DNA from: Nicotiana tabacum
Lineage: Eukaryota > Streptophyta > Magnoliopsida > Solanales > Solanaceae
Assembly: GCF_000715075.1 (NCBI RefSeq)
Contig: NC_134084.1
Span: 97,196,411 to 97,260,410 of the forward strand
Reading direction: 5' to 3'
DNA: 64,000 bases
Notes under the pieces: model-generated
Databases searched by the model: none
Seen by the model: the letters and a program-made list of their open reading frames with translations, nothing else
What the model was told of the DNA's origin: nothing
Program-made: the position numbers and the translations under genes
Shown here: piece by piece, positions 11,284 through 23,039 of the stretch
How the letters are laid out: each line of letters opens with the position of its first letter
How positions within the stretch are numbered: the first letter of the stretch is position 1

Positions 11284-12738
11284 GATGACCCAAAAGGTCA
11301 TCACTGGATTTACGAGTAAATTCTATATTTCGAGGCCTTAGAAGCCTCCTTTTCCTTACCTCAATTTGCGTGCACAGTCCGGGTGCATATCCAGAATGCT
11401 TTTATATGGAAATGTGATGAAAATGTTAATTTGGCCTTTAAAATTGAATTTAAGTTGACTTTGGTCAACATTTTGGGTAAACGGACCCGAAGCTGTGATT
11501 TGACGATCACGGAGGTCCCGTAGAAAAATATAGGACTTAGGCGTATGCCCGAAATCGAATTCCGAGGTCCCAAGCCCGAGAAATGAATTTTTAAAGAAAA
11601 TTATTTTCTGGAATATATATTAGTTTTTAAAAATGAAAAATATTTGGAAGTTGTTGGTATCGGGCCCATATTTTGGTTCCAGGGCCCGATACAGGTCTTA
11701 TATGTGATTTAAGTCGAGCTTGTAAAATTTGGTAAGAAACGGAAGTCATTTGATGTGATTCGGACCCGTAGTTGAGAATATTGATACTTTGAAAGTTTTG
11801 ATATTTTTCTTAGGATTTTATGCTAAATTTGTTGTTTAAGATGTTATTTTGGCGATTTGATCGCATGGATAAGTTCATATGATGTTTTTGAGTTGGTATG
11901 CATGTTTGGTTTGGAGCCCCAAGGGCTCGGGTGAGTTACAGATAGGTATCGGGAGGTTTTTAAACTCAAAAATGTTGTAGGTTTTCTGTTTCTGGTGCAC
12001 AGGAATTTTGTGCTTCGCGTTCGCGTGGCTTCACTCGCGAACGCGGAAGGCAATATCCCTCAGGTGAAAATTGTTCTTTATGCTTTTCTCCTGAGTTACT
12101 GTTGGTAAATGATATTCCCCCGCAGCATGTTTCCCCCTCCCATTCTTAACTGTACATTTCTGTTTTATTTTCCGTTGTATATGATATAATTGCACAGGTT
12201 TATTTGGTAGTCTGGTCCTAGCCTTGTCACTACTTTGCCGGGGTTAGGCTAGGCACTTACCAGCATATGGGGTTGGTTGTGCTGATGCTACACTCTGCAC
12301 TGTGTGCAGATCCCGGAGCAGCAGCTTGTGGACCTTAGCTTGGGTGGCTGCCTCCAGTCCATACGGAGATCCAAGGTAGTCCTGCAAGTGTCTGCAGTCC
12401 CTTGCGTCTCCCTCTATCTTTTCTTTTTATTTCAATTATGTAATTCAGAAATAGTGTTGTATTTATTTTTCAGAGCTTGATTGTAGAATTCTTAGACCGT
12501 CTGTGGAGTTGTGACACCAGTCTTGGTAGTTTCTGATTAAGAAATCATGTTGGAATTATTTAAATGGTTTAATTATTTCTTCTGCTTGATTTAAATTTCT
12601 GTTGTTTATAAACTGTTGATTAACATTTGTTAAAGAATTAAAATGGGAAAAAGCAATTTGTTCAAATGGTCGGCTTGCCTAGCTTTCACCAGTAGGTGCC
12701 ATCACGACTCCCGAAGGTGGGAAATTCGGGTCATGACA
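11281..12738 (+). repeat. 3' LTR of element A with large internal deletion
   Basis: It starts TGTGATGACC with the inverted repeat TGATGACC/GGTCATCA and ends GGGTCATGACA. Only 1458 bp long against about 3.3-3.5 kb for the LTRs of B. The U3-like part runs to about 12064, including two CGCG-AA/TT-CGCG motifs at 12014-12048, then jumps directly to sequence matching 850 of the 5' LTR. Roughly 1.8 kb, including the tandem stem-loop arrays, is missing. Confidence 0.9.
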
Positions 12739-13217
12739 TCAAGGGTATTCAAATTTGAAAGAAGTGACAAAAAAAATTCCGACAAAGAGTGTTCAATATG
12801 TGTTATATACCTCTAAAATGTAATATTTTATCTTTACATACAATATAATTTTTCAATGAAGGGTGGTCAGTTGACCACCCTTGTAACCATGTGGCTTCGC
12901 CACACCTTGAATCCATGATGTGTTTTCATGATAATATTAAGCGGAAGCCTTCTTCGGAGTTGTTGTTCTTGATAAAATTAATACTTTTCTCTTTTTACCT
13001 TTTCCGTGTTCTTTTCACAATAGAATATGATGTAGTTAAGCTATTCATCTTTTTAATAGGCAGAGAGAGGGGCCATCGGTTGATTCCCACTTTCCATCAA
13101 AGTGGGTTATTGAGGAGTTATAACCATAATTAACTTCCCCTAGTTTTATCCAAATACTAATGTAACAATATGTTTATTAAATCAAATATTTTATAAGCCA
13201 TGTGGGCATATTTTACA
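12739..13217 (-). repeat. Ty1/copia 3' LTR fragment (inverted), cut by element A
   Basis: On the - strand, TGTAAAATATGCCCACA begins at 13217 immediately after a GTGGGAGAA purine tract, as expected for a copia 3' LTR. The distal part contains a short dispersed motif with two hairpins (12860-12881 and 12891-12903). The end of the LTR is not seen because element A begins at 12738. The assignment rests mainly on the adjacent copia RNase H. Confidence 0.6.
12860..12903. repeat. Two adjacent short hairpins
   Basis: 12860-12881 is AGGGTGGTCA/TGACCACCCT around GT; 12891-12903 is GTGGC/GCCAC around TTC. They may be the end of a small dispersed element of unknown family inside the copia LTR. Confidence 0.6.
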
Positions 13218-13231
13218 TTCTCCCACTTGAC
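13218..13231 (-). other. Polypurine tract of the copia fragment
   Basis: The - strand reads CAAGTGGGAGAATG directly before the TG of the presumed 3' LTR. GTGGGAGAATG-like tracts are common in plant copia elements. Confidence 0.6.
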
Positions 13232-13548
13232 GCACGTGTTATTATTCACTTAATGGTTTAATAAATATTTCATTTATTACGTGCATAATAAAATGTTAAA
13301 TTCTCCTTCATTCGAAACATCATTCATTGTTATTGAATAAATCAACTAATATGAGTCATGGCGGTCGTACATCACTTTATGACATAGCTTCTTCCATGTA
13401 CTACAATATCAGTCTATTACTCAACACAACCTATAAAAGTAATGCTTAATTGGTCCAATGGCAATGCTTAGAGTATCTTATCTAAGCTAGAACCTGTCAT
13501 CGTCATTCTCAATATTATGTATACAAGAGAAAATAGGTAACAACATAA

Positions 13549-13572
13549 ACATATATATATATATATATATAA
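13549..13572. repeat. (AT)n microsatellite
   Basis: An uninterrupted run of about 24 bp of alternating A and T between the copia purine tract and the RNase H tail. Confidence 0.95.
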
Positions 13573-13619
13573 GTGAACTCAAAATGCCAACTGCATAAAC
13601 ATAATAAAGTCTTTACATA

Positions 13620-13986
13620 AATTCATTCATTACCATCAATAATGCCCATTCTTTCATTATGCTCAGCAAATGTCTTAGGAAGCAATTCTTTCGTCAAAGG
13701 ATCGGCAACCATAAGTTTGGTGCTAATATGTTCAATTGACAGTTTTTATTTCTGGACTTCTTTTCTAACGGCAAAGTATTTCACTTCCATATGCTTAGTA
13801 CCCTTCGAATACTTGTCGTTCTTATAGAAGAAGACTTCTGCGGAATTATCACAATAATTTTCAGCGGCCTGACAATATTTTTGACTAGTCCAAGTCCTGA
13901 AATAAAGTTCTGCAACCAATTAGCCTGAATTGTTGCCTCAAAGCATGCCACAAATTCAACTTCCATAGTGGATGCATCTATGATAG
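13620..13986 (-). pseudogene. Ty1/copia RNase H C-terminal fragment
   Basis: The - strand reads ASTMEVEFVACFEATIQANW and NFISGLGLV, the typical copia RNase H segment containing the catalytic Glu. After a frameshift the tail near 13640-13710 gives DPLTKELLPKTFAEH and then ERMGI. Upstream coding sequence is missing because LTR E begins at 13987. Only about 120 codons remain of a roughly 1300-codon polyprotein. Confidence 0.85.
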
Positions 13987-15225
13987 TATCACGGCCCAAT
14001 TTCTCCCTCTGTGAGTTGTCGCAACGGCACCTAGTCTCTACGAGTAGGTAAGACTAACATTTTGCAGAAATGAAATAAAAGCATGAACATTAACTACTAA
14101 CAGTAACAAATATCTAATAAGCAACTGAATACCACTCGGCAAATACAATTATCACCTCTGAAATGTACCAAACAATTTTCAAAACTCATAATACCGAAAG
14201 TCACAAGCTACTAAGAAGTCTTAACAATTCTATACATCATTTCTATAGAAAAAAGGAAAAATGAACAAGGGAGGATAGAGGGGGGATCCGAGGATTTGCG
14301 GGCGCGGGCAGATGCACCTTGAAGTCTCCAATAAACAGCAGCAACTGCAACTAGTGATGAGGCTGGTAATATGAACCTAGATCTGCACACAAAAAACTTG
14401 TGCAGGAAAGGGCGTGAGTACTCCACAATGGTACCCAGTAAGTGCCAAGCCTAACCTCAGTCGAGTAGTGACGAGATCAGGTCAGGGCCCTACTAGTATA
14501 AATATAATGAAATGAGATAGTATGAAATATCACAGTCAAAATAAATACAGAAATTTAATAGGAATAGAATCATAGAAAGACAACATCTCAGAACACAGAG
14601 ATAACAACAAGGGATCTCCCAGGATACCGTCCCGTAGTCCCAAGCGTAAATATGCAGGAGGATCTCCCGAAATACCGTTCTATAGTCCCAAAGTAAATAT
14701 GTAGTGTTGGGGATCTCCCAGAATTCTGTTTCGCGGTCCCAAAGTAAAAATGTATTGCTGGGGGATCTCCCCGAATACTGCTTCGTAGTCCCAACATAAA
14801 AATGTAGCTCAAACAATTGAATTACAACTACAACATGGAAATCCAACGATTTAGACTAAGTACAAGTCAATGAAGAAGCACAAATTTCACTAAGCATACT
14901 CTCAAGTAAGCAATTAAGACACGTAGACATGTTGTTCTACATTAAACATGATAATTACATATGATAGTGTAGCTTAGTTAAAGGGTAACAAACATTTTAC
15001 TTAATGGAAACGAAGTTTTTCTACAATTATCTCGTGTACGCACTCGTCACCTCACGTACACGGCGCTCATATATCAAACAGTACAAAATCCTAAGGGGAG
15101 TTCCTCGACACAAGCTTATGCAAGACACTTACCTTGAACCAAGCTCAAATCAATCCGTCATAATGCTCTTTCCACGAATATCCGACTTCGAATGGCCCAG
15201 ATCTAGCCAAAACCAATTACATAAT
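13987..15225 (-). repeat. LTR E, 3' portion (inverted gypsy LTR, split by element D)
   Basis: The + strand starts TATCACGGCCCAATTTC, the inverse of a GGGCCGTGATA LTR end (canonical ...GTGACA). On the - strand it carries the TTAGGC(T)TGGCACTTAC core and TGTGTGCAGATC also found in the A and B LTRs (14390-14480), so it is a related family. It breaks at 15225 where element D was inserted and continues at 25684. Joined length would be about 2.69 kb. No coding sequence of its own is visible, so it is a solo LTR or a truncated remnant. Confidence 0.75.
14600..14810 (-). repeat. Four-copy tandem repeat of about 52 bp in LTR E
   Basis: Four units, each with GGATCTCCC, a variable CGGAATAC-like middle, a TAGTCCCA-like block and a TAAAAATGTA-like tail, lie at about 14609, 14662, 14712 and 14763. 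GGGA and TCCC segments within each unit can pair. A 117-codon - strand open stretch here merely reflects the repeat. Confidence 0.85.
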
Positions 15226-17867
15226 TGTAACGACCCGACTGGTCGTTTTGCTTTTTAGAACCCCGTCCCCCTAAATAAAACTTCCCGCAATTGCTTTAAC
15301 TAATTTACAACCCGTGGGGATGGTTGGTTTGGAACTTGGAAGAATTTGGGTTGAAATATGCTCATTTGATTCCTTAAGATTTTCTAGGGCTAAGTTTGAC
15401 TTTGGTCAATATTTTTTCCAAACGGACACAGATTCGTGTTTTGACGGTCCCGAAGGGTCCATAGGAAAATATGGGACTTGGGAGTATTCCCGGAATCGAA
15501 TTCTGTGGTCCCTAACCCGAGTAATGAATTTTTATTAGAAATTGTTAAACTGAAATTCTAAGAATTTAAAGTAACTAAATAATGATTGATCACATTGGTG
15601 TCGGGCTCGTATGTTGGTTTCTAAGCCCAGTAAAAGTCCAATATAACATTTAAGACATGCCCGCAAAATTTGGTATCAATCCGAGTAGTATAAGTTCTTT
15701 TCGGTACGTTAGAAGTGAATTTAAGAACTTGAAGTTCACAAGTTTGATTCAATTAGTTTTAGGGGTGATTCGTAGATTTAGCATTGTTTCGGGTGTTCCG
15801 AGTGTTTGAATGGCTCTGTTTCATGATTTCAGACTTGTTGGTATGTTCGGGCAGGGCCTAGGAGCCCTGAGCGTCAATCGGACGAGGCTCGAGTGGAGTT
15901 AGAAAAGTTGAAAATAGCTGGAGCATTTGGTTTCTGTCATAACCGCACCTGCGGTTGGTCGGCCACAGGTGCGAGACCCCAGAAGCGGTCATCTTCTCGT
16001 AGATGCGGCGAAGGCTGGCCAGGCCCAAAACCGCAGAAGAGGCTATGCAGAAGCGGCTTCACGACCGCAGAAACGGTCCTAGCCCCGGTTGGCCAATTTC
16101 GTAGATGCAACCACTTCCTCGCAGAAGCGGGACCGCAAATGCGGTCCCCTGACCGCAGATGCGGAAATCGCTGAAGCAGTGAGCTTCATTTAATACGGGC
16201 ACCAGTCATTTTTGCCCATTTTGCACTAGTGTATTGGGCTATTTTGGAGCTCTTGAGAGAATATTTCCACCTAGCATTGTTGAGGTAAGTTCATCCCCCT
16301 TAATTCTATGTTTAATACTTGAGTTTTGGGTATATTAACACATAAAGATTAGGAAAAATCAAGGGATTAGAGAAAAACATAGGGTTTTGATAAAACTTAG
16401 ATTTTACCATGAAATTGGGTTATGAAATGAAGTATAAATAATATAGTATTGATCCTTAGGTTACAAAGAACAACTTTCCTCAAAAAAAAATTAAGAATCC
16501 GAGCACGTGGGCACATTGTCGGATTTTAGGAAACTTGTGTTTAAGGGTGGGAAATTGCTTAAATAGTTAGAATGCGATCTTGAGAGTTTTATTGACTAGT
16601 TCCTACCTCATTTATCTAATTATGGATTGTTCGGCTCCAAATTGACAGTTTGAGCCCGTTCTTGGTATTGGAGGTACGCTTCGGATCGAGGTGAGTCTCC
16701 TATCTAACCTTGTAAGAGGGAATTGTCCCCATAGGTGATGTAATCTAATTATTTTCCATTAAATGCAGGGGCTACGTACGCACTAGGTGACGAGAGTCCA
16801 TGCGTAGCTACTATTATGCTAAGTCCAGGTAGTTTAGGACCCAAAGGCATGCTTTATGTGGTATTCTTGCAACTCTATGTTTAACTTGGATTGTTTAAAT
16901 CATGGTGATTATGATAAATGAGACTAGTTGAGAGGAATATGATCTTTATCGGCCTTTTTAAAGAGAAGTTGATAATTCAGCGCGTAATTTATTCCCAGTT
17001 ATATGTTCTTGTCTGCTTGTTGTTGTGTTTAATTACATTTGACTGCATCACATGGTTGATTCACGAGCGGGGTAATAGATGCATCTATGGTTCATTCCTT
17101 CGACCCTCGGTAGTGCACACTTTATTTTTTAGTTGGATCGGGTCGTACGACCTTGGCACTACTTGCGCATGCTTTACTCTGTATTTTCTATGACTTGAGT
17201 TTATTATTTGTCCTAGAATGGAAGTTGCCAGCTGTGACATTATCTAGGAGAGGACCTGTTAGTTCTTGCTATGCACTACTAATTACTTGTTTTATCCATG
17301 CTCAGTACAATTCGTCTCTCATATTATTTGACCCTAGTAAGTGTCAAGTCGACTTCTCGTCTCTACTTCTTCGAGATTAGACAGGATACTTACTGGGTAC
17401 ATATTGTTTATTTACTCATACTACACTTCTGTACTTAATTGTACAGGATCTAAGGTAGGTACATCTGGCTATCAAACTGGTGCGCATCCTAGAGCATATT
17501 CTGAAACCTTCACGGTGAGTTGCTCCCTTCCTATGCTGTTTAGTAGCTTGATGGAGTCTCTCTTTATTTATTTTTCTGTCTATTCTATTTCGAACAGTAG
17601 GATAAAATTATTCTTTTGTATATTCTACTAATTGCCCACAACTTGTGACCACAGGTCTTGGCACACACATTAGTAGACTGTTATTTTGGGAATTTGTATA
17701 AATATTTTGGTACGTTACTGGTTATTATTTGCTTTAAGTTTAACATAAGAAATTGCTGCAATTATTTTGGTAAAAGTAAAATGAGAACTTATTTATATTT
17801 CCACGTTGGCTTGCCCGACAATGGTATTGGGCGACATCATGACCTATTATGGGAATGGGTCGTGACA
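15226..17867 (+). repeat. 5' LTR of element D
   Basis: It starts TGTAACGACCC with a terminal stem AACGACC/GGTCGTT and ends GGGTCGTGACA just before the primer site. It contains a GC-rich motif cluster (15945-16175). Several open stretches of 60-96 codons in the LTR are repeated, disrupted, in the 3' LTR and show no known domain. Confidence 0.95.
15945..16175 (+). repeat. CGCAGAAGCGG-type motif cluster in D 5' LTR
   Basis: About ten copies of variants of CGCAGAAGCGG or CGCAGATGCGG lie within 230 bp, in an otherwise AT-rich LTR. It is matched by the paired cluster in the 3' LTR. Confidence 0.85.
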
Positions 17868-17870
17868 AAA

Positions 17871-17882
17871 TGGTATCAGAGC
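17871..17882 (+). other. Primer binding site of element D
   Basis: TGGTATCAGAGC, a perfect match to the usual plant initiator tRNA-Met-type site, three bases after the LTR. Confidence 0.92.
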
Positions 17883-18061
17883 ACTAGGTTCACGTAGGTC
17901 TCACAAGTCATGGGCAAACCTAAAAGAGTCTTGGAGATCGGTATAGAGACGTCTGTATTTATCTTCGAGAGGCTATAGGATGTTAGGAAACTATTCTTCA
18001 TTCATTTCCTATCGTGCAGTGGTTGGTATACTAAATTTCCCTCTTCTATTCTCTCACAGAT

Positions 18062-19617
18062 AGTGAGGAGATGCACGGCTGATGTTCCAGACCCGGGAGG
18101 AGCTGCTCCCCCCATTGCTAGAGGCTAAGGCAGAGGCCAGGGGAGGGCACTGGCCCGAGGTAGGGGACGAGGGCATCCCAGAGCTATCCTAGTAGAACCA
18201 CCAGCAGATCCTTTGGGAGATCCTATCGTTGAGAAGCAGGGCGAGGTGCCCGCAGCCGAGCCTACCCCGACGGACTTTATGACAACACCGGGTTTTCAAG
18301 AGGTCATAGGCCGTATGTTGCAGTTCATGGACACCATGAATCAGGCTATTTTATTTCTATCAAATCCAGCTACATCACATGCAGGAGGGGGAACAGACCC
18401 CTGCTGCTTAGGTTCCTGGTCACGCAGCTGTAGTGTATCAAACTCCGGGTGCACTACCTACAGATGGGGCTTAGCCAGTCGCTGTAGTGGTGCCCTAGCC
18501 CAGACCAGCAACGAATGGTGACTCGCAAAAGTTATTAGATAGATGGACTAGACTTCACCCTCATATCTTCGAGGGTGAGCGACATGAGAATGCCCAGGAT
18601 TTCATTGACAGGTGCAGGGATAGACTACACAACATGAGGATATTGGAGTCGCATGGAGTTGACTTCACTACATTTTAGTTGGGGGGCAGGGTCGGTAGAT
18701 GGTGGCAGTCCTATGTTCTTGGCAAGCCAGCAGGTTCTCCTCCACTCACTTGGGGTCAGTTCACGTAGTTATTCTTGGATAGGTATATTCCACCCTCTAA
18801 GAGGGAAGAGCTGTGGTATTAATTTGAGCATCGTAAGCAGGGTCAGATGTCCGTGACCGATTATGAGGCTAGGTTCTCTGAGTTGTCTCACCATGCACTC
18901 ATGATACTTCCCACAGATGTAGAGAGAGTGCATAGATTTTTTGGGGGGTTGCACCCTGGTACTCAAGCTAGCATGTCCCGAGAGGTAGAGAAGGGTACTG
19001 AGTATCAGCTAGTGGTGGAGATTGATCGCAAGATTGAGGGTTATCACCAGAGGGGTAGAGAGCAGTTTCAGTAGGACAAGATGGCTCGATTTTCTGGAGA
19101 GTTCAGAAGTGCCTCAGCCAGGGGTAGGGGGCACATGGGGAGGGGTCATCCCAACAGTCCCCTGTATTTAGCACCACCTCTACCTCCCCGAGGTGCTCTA
19201 GTGAGACCTTATTTTAGTGCGATGTCGGAGGGTTCCTCTGACGGGTATTCTGGTCATCAGGGTTCTCCCAGTGCTTATTTCAGTGCCATGATAGAGAGTT
19301 CATATCGCCCACCATCCATTCAGGGTTCTTCTGGTGGATATTTGGGTCAGCACGCTATGGCGCCGAGGGGTTGCTACGAGTGTGGAGATCCGGGTCACAT
19401 GAAGAGGAACTGCCCCAAACTTCGGGGCAAGGCAGTACAGCAGGGTCAGCAGCCTATGATTTCAGCACCGGTTGCTCAACCTCCTAGAGGCGGGGGACAA
19501 ACAAGTAGAGGTCGTCCTAGAGGTAGAGGCCAGGCAGGGAGAGGTCAGTCAGCTACTTGTCAGTCAAGTGGAGGCCAGCCAGTCGGTTCTTCATCCAGAT
19601 TTTATGCCCTTTCGGCT
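18062..19617 (+). pseudogene. gag pseudogene of element D
   Basis: An N-terminal Arg-Gly-Pro-rich part (about 18062-18240, with a stop near 18127) is followed by a capsid region (HPHIFEGERHENAQDFID near 18555, TWGQF near 18750, DYEARFSELSHHAL near 18862). The zinc knuckle is intact at about 19372-19420: CYECGDPGHMKRNC, a CX2CX4HX4C motif for RNA packaging. Arg-Gly repeats follow (19495-19550). There are in-frame stops near 18677, 18767 and 18820, a frameshift between 18400 and 18540, and a TAG at 19072-19074. Confidence 0.8.
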
Positions 19618-20046
19618 AGGCCAGATACATTGGCCTTAGATGTCGTCATCACAGGTATTATTTCCTTCTGCAATAGAGATGCTTTAGTATTGTTTGATCG
19701 AGGGTCCACCTATTCATATGTATCATCCTTGTTTGCTCATTTCCTGGTTATCCCTCATGTGCCTTTGGGCACTCTGGTTCATGTGTCCACTCCAATGGGT
19801 GATTCTGTGGTTGTGGATCGAATCTACCGATTCTGTATGGTCACATTCTGTGGTTTTGAGACTAGAGCGGATCTCCTGTTTCTTGATATGATTGACTTTG
19901 AGATCATCTTGGGCATGGATTGGTTATCTCTATATCATGTCGTCCTAGATTGCCATGCCAAGACGATTACATTAGCAATGCCAGCGTTGCCAAGGTTGGA
20001 ATAGAAGGGTTCCACAGTTGATACGTTTAGCCTGGTTATCTCTTTC
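19618..20046 (+). pseudogene. Aspartic protease region of element D
   Basis: The frame from 19081 to 20004 runs through gag tail and protease without a break. The active-site region reads LFDRGSTYSYVSS near 19690 (usually D-P-G-S or D-S-G), followed by DFEIILGMDWLS near 19890-19925 and DCHAKTITLAMP. A TAG at 20002 ends it. The Arg in place of the usual Pro or Ser/Thr after the catalytic Asp may reduce activity. Confidence 0.82.
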
Positions 20047-21050
20047 TTGAAGGCTCCGCATATGGTCGAGAAAGGGTGTTTGACTTATTTGGGTTATGTT
20101 CGGGATACCACCACAGAGTCTCTAAAGATTGATTTAGTTCCAGTAGTTCGAGAGTTTGTCGATGTGTTTCCTTTTGATCTTCCTTGCATGCTACCGGATC
20201 GTGATATTGATTTCTGTATTGATTTGGCTCCAGACACCCAGCCTATATCCATCTCACCATACCGTGTGGCTCCAAAGGAGTTGAAAGAGTTGAAGGAGCA
20301 TCTTGAGGAGTTGTTAGCAAAGGGGTTTGTTAGACTCAGTATATCGCCTTGGGGTGCACCAACGTTATTTGTGAAGAAGAAGGATGGGACTATGCGGATG
20401 TGCATTGATTACCGACAGTTTAACAAAGTCACCATCAAGAACAAGTATCCATTGCGTCACATTGATGATTTGTTTAAGCAGTTGTAGGGTGCTAGGGTGT
20501 TCTCTAAGATCGACTTGAGGTCGGGGTACCATCAGTTGAAGATTCGGGGCTCTAATTTTCCGAAGACTACATTTCGGGCTGGATACGGCCATTATGAGTT
20601 TCTGGTGATGTCCTTTGGCTTGACTAATTCCCTAGTGGCATTTATGGACTTGATAAACAGGGTGTTTAGACCTTATATTGATTCCTTTGTCATCGTCTTC
20701 ATTGACGACATCTTGTTATACTCACATAGCCTGGGAGAGCACGAAAATCAATTGAGAGTAGTGCTTCAGACCTTGCGAGAGCAAAAAGCTATATGCTAAG
20801 TAATCCAATTGTGAGTTTTGGCTAGAATCAGTGGCATTCTTGGGACATGTTGTGTCGGAAGAGGGTATTAAGGTGGATCCCAAGAAGATTGAGGTAGTTC
20901 AGAGTTGGCCACGTCCTACTTCAGTGACCGAGATCAGGAGTTTCCTGGGGTTAGCAGGTTATTACAGACGATTCGTGCAGGGATTTTCATCTATTGCATA
21001 ACCTCTGACTAGATTGACCCAGAAGGGTACTCCATTCTGTTAGTCCGATG
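20047..21050 (+). pseudogene. Reverse transcriptase pseudogene of element D
   Basis: Open 20047-20487 and, after a TAG, 20497-20799 in the same frame. Motifs include [32 protein letters not shown] and MSFGLTNS. The catalytic box reads VFIDDILLY near 20696-20722, so both Asp residues are kept. One base gained in the A-run at about 20783 shifts frame; the shifted frame continues ([14 protein letters not shown]) with stops near 20800 and 20998. About 60 bp appear deleted near 21050 at the RT-RNase H junction. Confidence 0.9.
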
Positions 21051-21585
21051 ATTGTGTTGCCTTCAGGTTCAGGGATGTATATGGTATATTTTGACGCTTA
21101 GCGCTTTGGATTGGGATGTATATTGATGCAAGAGGGGCGAGTTATTGTATATGCTTTGCGTCAGCTGAAGATTTATGAGAAGAATTATCCTGTGCACGAT
21201 TTGGAGTTGGTCGCGATTGTTCATGCTCTTAAGATATGGAAGCATTATCTGTATGGGGTGTCATGTGAGGTTTATACTGATCATCGCAGCTTACAATAGT
21301 TGTTCAAGTAGAGGGATCTCAATTTGAGGCAGTGTAGATGGATTGAGTTACTGAAGGATTATGACATCACCATTCTTTATCATCCAGGCAAGGAAAACGT
21401 GGTCGCGGATGCCTTAAGCAGGAAAGCGGAGAGTATGGATAGCTTGGCATTCATTCCAGCAGAGGAGAGACCACTAGCTTGGGACATTCAGTCCTTGGCT
21501 AACAGACTTGTGAGGTTGGATATTTCAGAGCACACCGGAGTTCTTGCATGTGTGGTTGCTCAGTCGTCATTATTGGGGTAGATCA
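21051..21585 (+). pseudogene. RNase H and linker pseudogene of element D
   Basis: Begins at FDA (about 21091), followed by a stop near 21100. Open 21111-21299 with [17 protein letters not shown] and the [10 protein letters not shown] block. Stops occur near 21297 and 21309. Open again 21324-21581 across the linker ([28 protein letters not shown]). The enzyme would remove RNA from the RNA-DNA hybrid during reverse transcription. Confidence 0.87.
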
Positions 21586-23014
21586 AGGCCCGACAGTTCG
21601 ATGATCCACATTTGGCAGTTCTTAGAGAGACGGTGCTTCAGGGCAGTGCCACTATTGGCGAGGATGGTGTTTTGCAACTCCAGGGTCGCCTATGCATCCC
21701 TAATGTTGATGGTATAAGGGAGAGGATACTAGAGGAGGCACACAATTTGCGGTATTCCATTCATCCGGATGCGACGAAGATGTATTGTGAGTTGAGGCAG
21801 CATTAGTGGTGGCGGAGAATGAAGAAGGACATTGTGGAGTATGTGGCTAAGTGTTTTAATTGCCAGCAGGTTAAGTATAAGCACCAGAGGCCGGGCAGCC
21901 TATTTCAGCAGATGCTTATACCAGAGTGGAAGTGGGAGCGCATTACTATGGACTTAGTAGTTGGATTGTGACAGACCTTCCAGAAGTTTGATGCAATATG
22001 GGTCATTGTTGACAGATTGACCAAGTCGGCACACTTTATTCCAGTTGTGACTACCACTTCAGAGAGATTGGCCCAGATTTACATTCAGGAGATAATTAGG
22101 TTGCACGGTGTGCCCAATTCCATCGTATCAGATAGGGGTCCTTAGTTCACTTCCCATTTCTAGAGAGCCATCCAGATTGAGTTGGGGACCCATGTAGAGC
22201 TTAGCGCGACATTCCATCCTCAGACCAACGGGCAGATGGAATGGACAGTTCAGATTTTGGAGGACATGCTCAGAGCATGTGTGATTGACTTTGGAGGACA
22301 GTGGGATCAGTTTTTGCCTTTGGCAGAGTTTGCTTACAACAACAGCTATCAGTCTAGCATTGAGATGGCTCCATTTGAGACTTTATATGGTCGGTGGTGT
22401 CGTTCTCCTATCGGGTGGTTTGATCCTAGTGAGGCTAAATTATACGGTACAGATTTGGTGCAAGATGCCTTGGACAAGGTAAAGTTGATTCAGGAGAGGC
22501 TTCGCACAGCTCAGTCTAGACAGAAGAGTTATGTGGATCAGAAGACACGTGATGTATCATTCATGGTTGGTGAGAAGGTCCTCTTGAAAGTCTCGCCAAT
22601 GAAAGGTGTTATGAGATTTGGGAAGAAGGGCAAGCTGAGCCCAAGGTTTATTGGCCCATTTGAGGTGTTGAGGTGAGTTGGGGAGGTTTCTTACAAGCTT
22701 GCTTTACCCCCCAGTTTATCGAGAGTTCACCAGGTTTTTCACGTGTCTATGCTTCAGAGGTATCACGTCGACTTGTCCCATGTGTTGTAATTCAGTACTG
22801 TTCAGTTGGATGAGAGCCTGAGTTATAAAAGGAGCCAGTTGCCATTATTGATAGACAAGATCACCAGTTAAGATCTAAGAGTATTATAGTGGTAAAGGTC
22901 CAGTAGATGGGCCAACCAGTCGAGGAGGCGACCTGGGAGTCCGAGGAGGACATGTGGAGCAGATACCCACATTTATTCAGCACCTCAGGTACCTCTCTAT
23001 GTCCGTTCGAGGAC
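21586..23014 (+). pseudogene. Integrase and chromodomain pseudogene of element D
   Basis: Open 21612-21806 (HNLRYSIHPDATKMY), stopped by TAG before WWRRMKKD, with CFNCQQ zinc residues retained. The core reads MDLVVGL (first Asp kept), IVSDRG (second Asp), then GQMEWTVQ (Glu kept, but SER changed to MEW). Open 22182-22676 through the C-terminal region with GKKGKLSPRFIGPFEVL. The chromodomain survives in pieces near 22830-22970 (VKVQ then stop, GQPVEEATWESEEDMW). There are other stops near 21969, 22144 and 22161. Confidence 0.88.
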
Positions 23015-23022
23015 GAATATTT

Positions 23023-23039
23023 GTTTAAGACGTGGAGAA
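23023..23039 (+). other. Polypurine tract of element D
   Basis: TGTTTAAGACGTGGAGAA leads into the 3' LTR; the run GTGGAGAA is the purine part, weaker than in A and B. Confidence 0.6.

Larger units (their letters stand above)
1..12738 (+). mobile_element. Element A: Ty3/gypsy chromovirus (Tekay/Del type), decayed, interrupted by insert I
   Basis: The order is LTR, tRNA-Met-type primer site, gag, protease, RT, RNase H, (insert), integrase, chromodomain remnant, purine tract, LTR. The 5' end lies outside the window, so the left target-site duplication cannot be seen. Position 1 matches about 1.25 kb into the related intact LTR of element B (near 31565), so the missing 5' part is probably that long. 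Coding regions carry many stops and frameshifts. A and B belong to the same family because both their LTRs and their coding regions align. The Tekay/Del assignment rests on the C-terminal chromodomain and the long LTR; this is family knowledge applied by eye. Confidence 0.9.

Noticed and set aside
14493..14846. 117-codon - strand open frame
   Set aside because: Made by the four-copy 52-bp repeat in LTR E; the other frame is open too.
17341..17631. Hypothetical protein in the D LTR
   Set aside because: The copy at 25109-25303 in the other LTR is disrupted differently and there is no domain.
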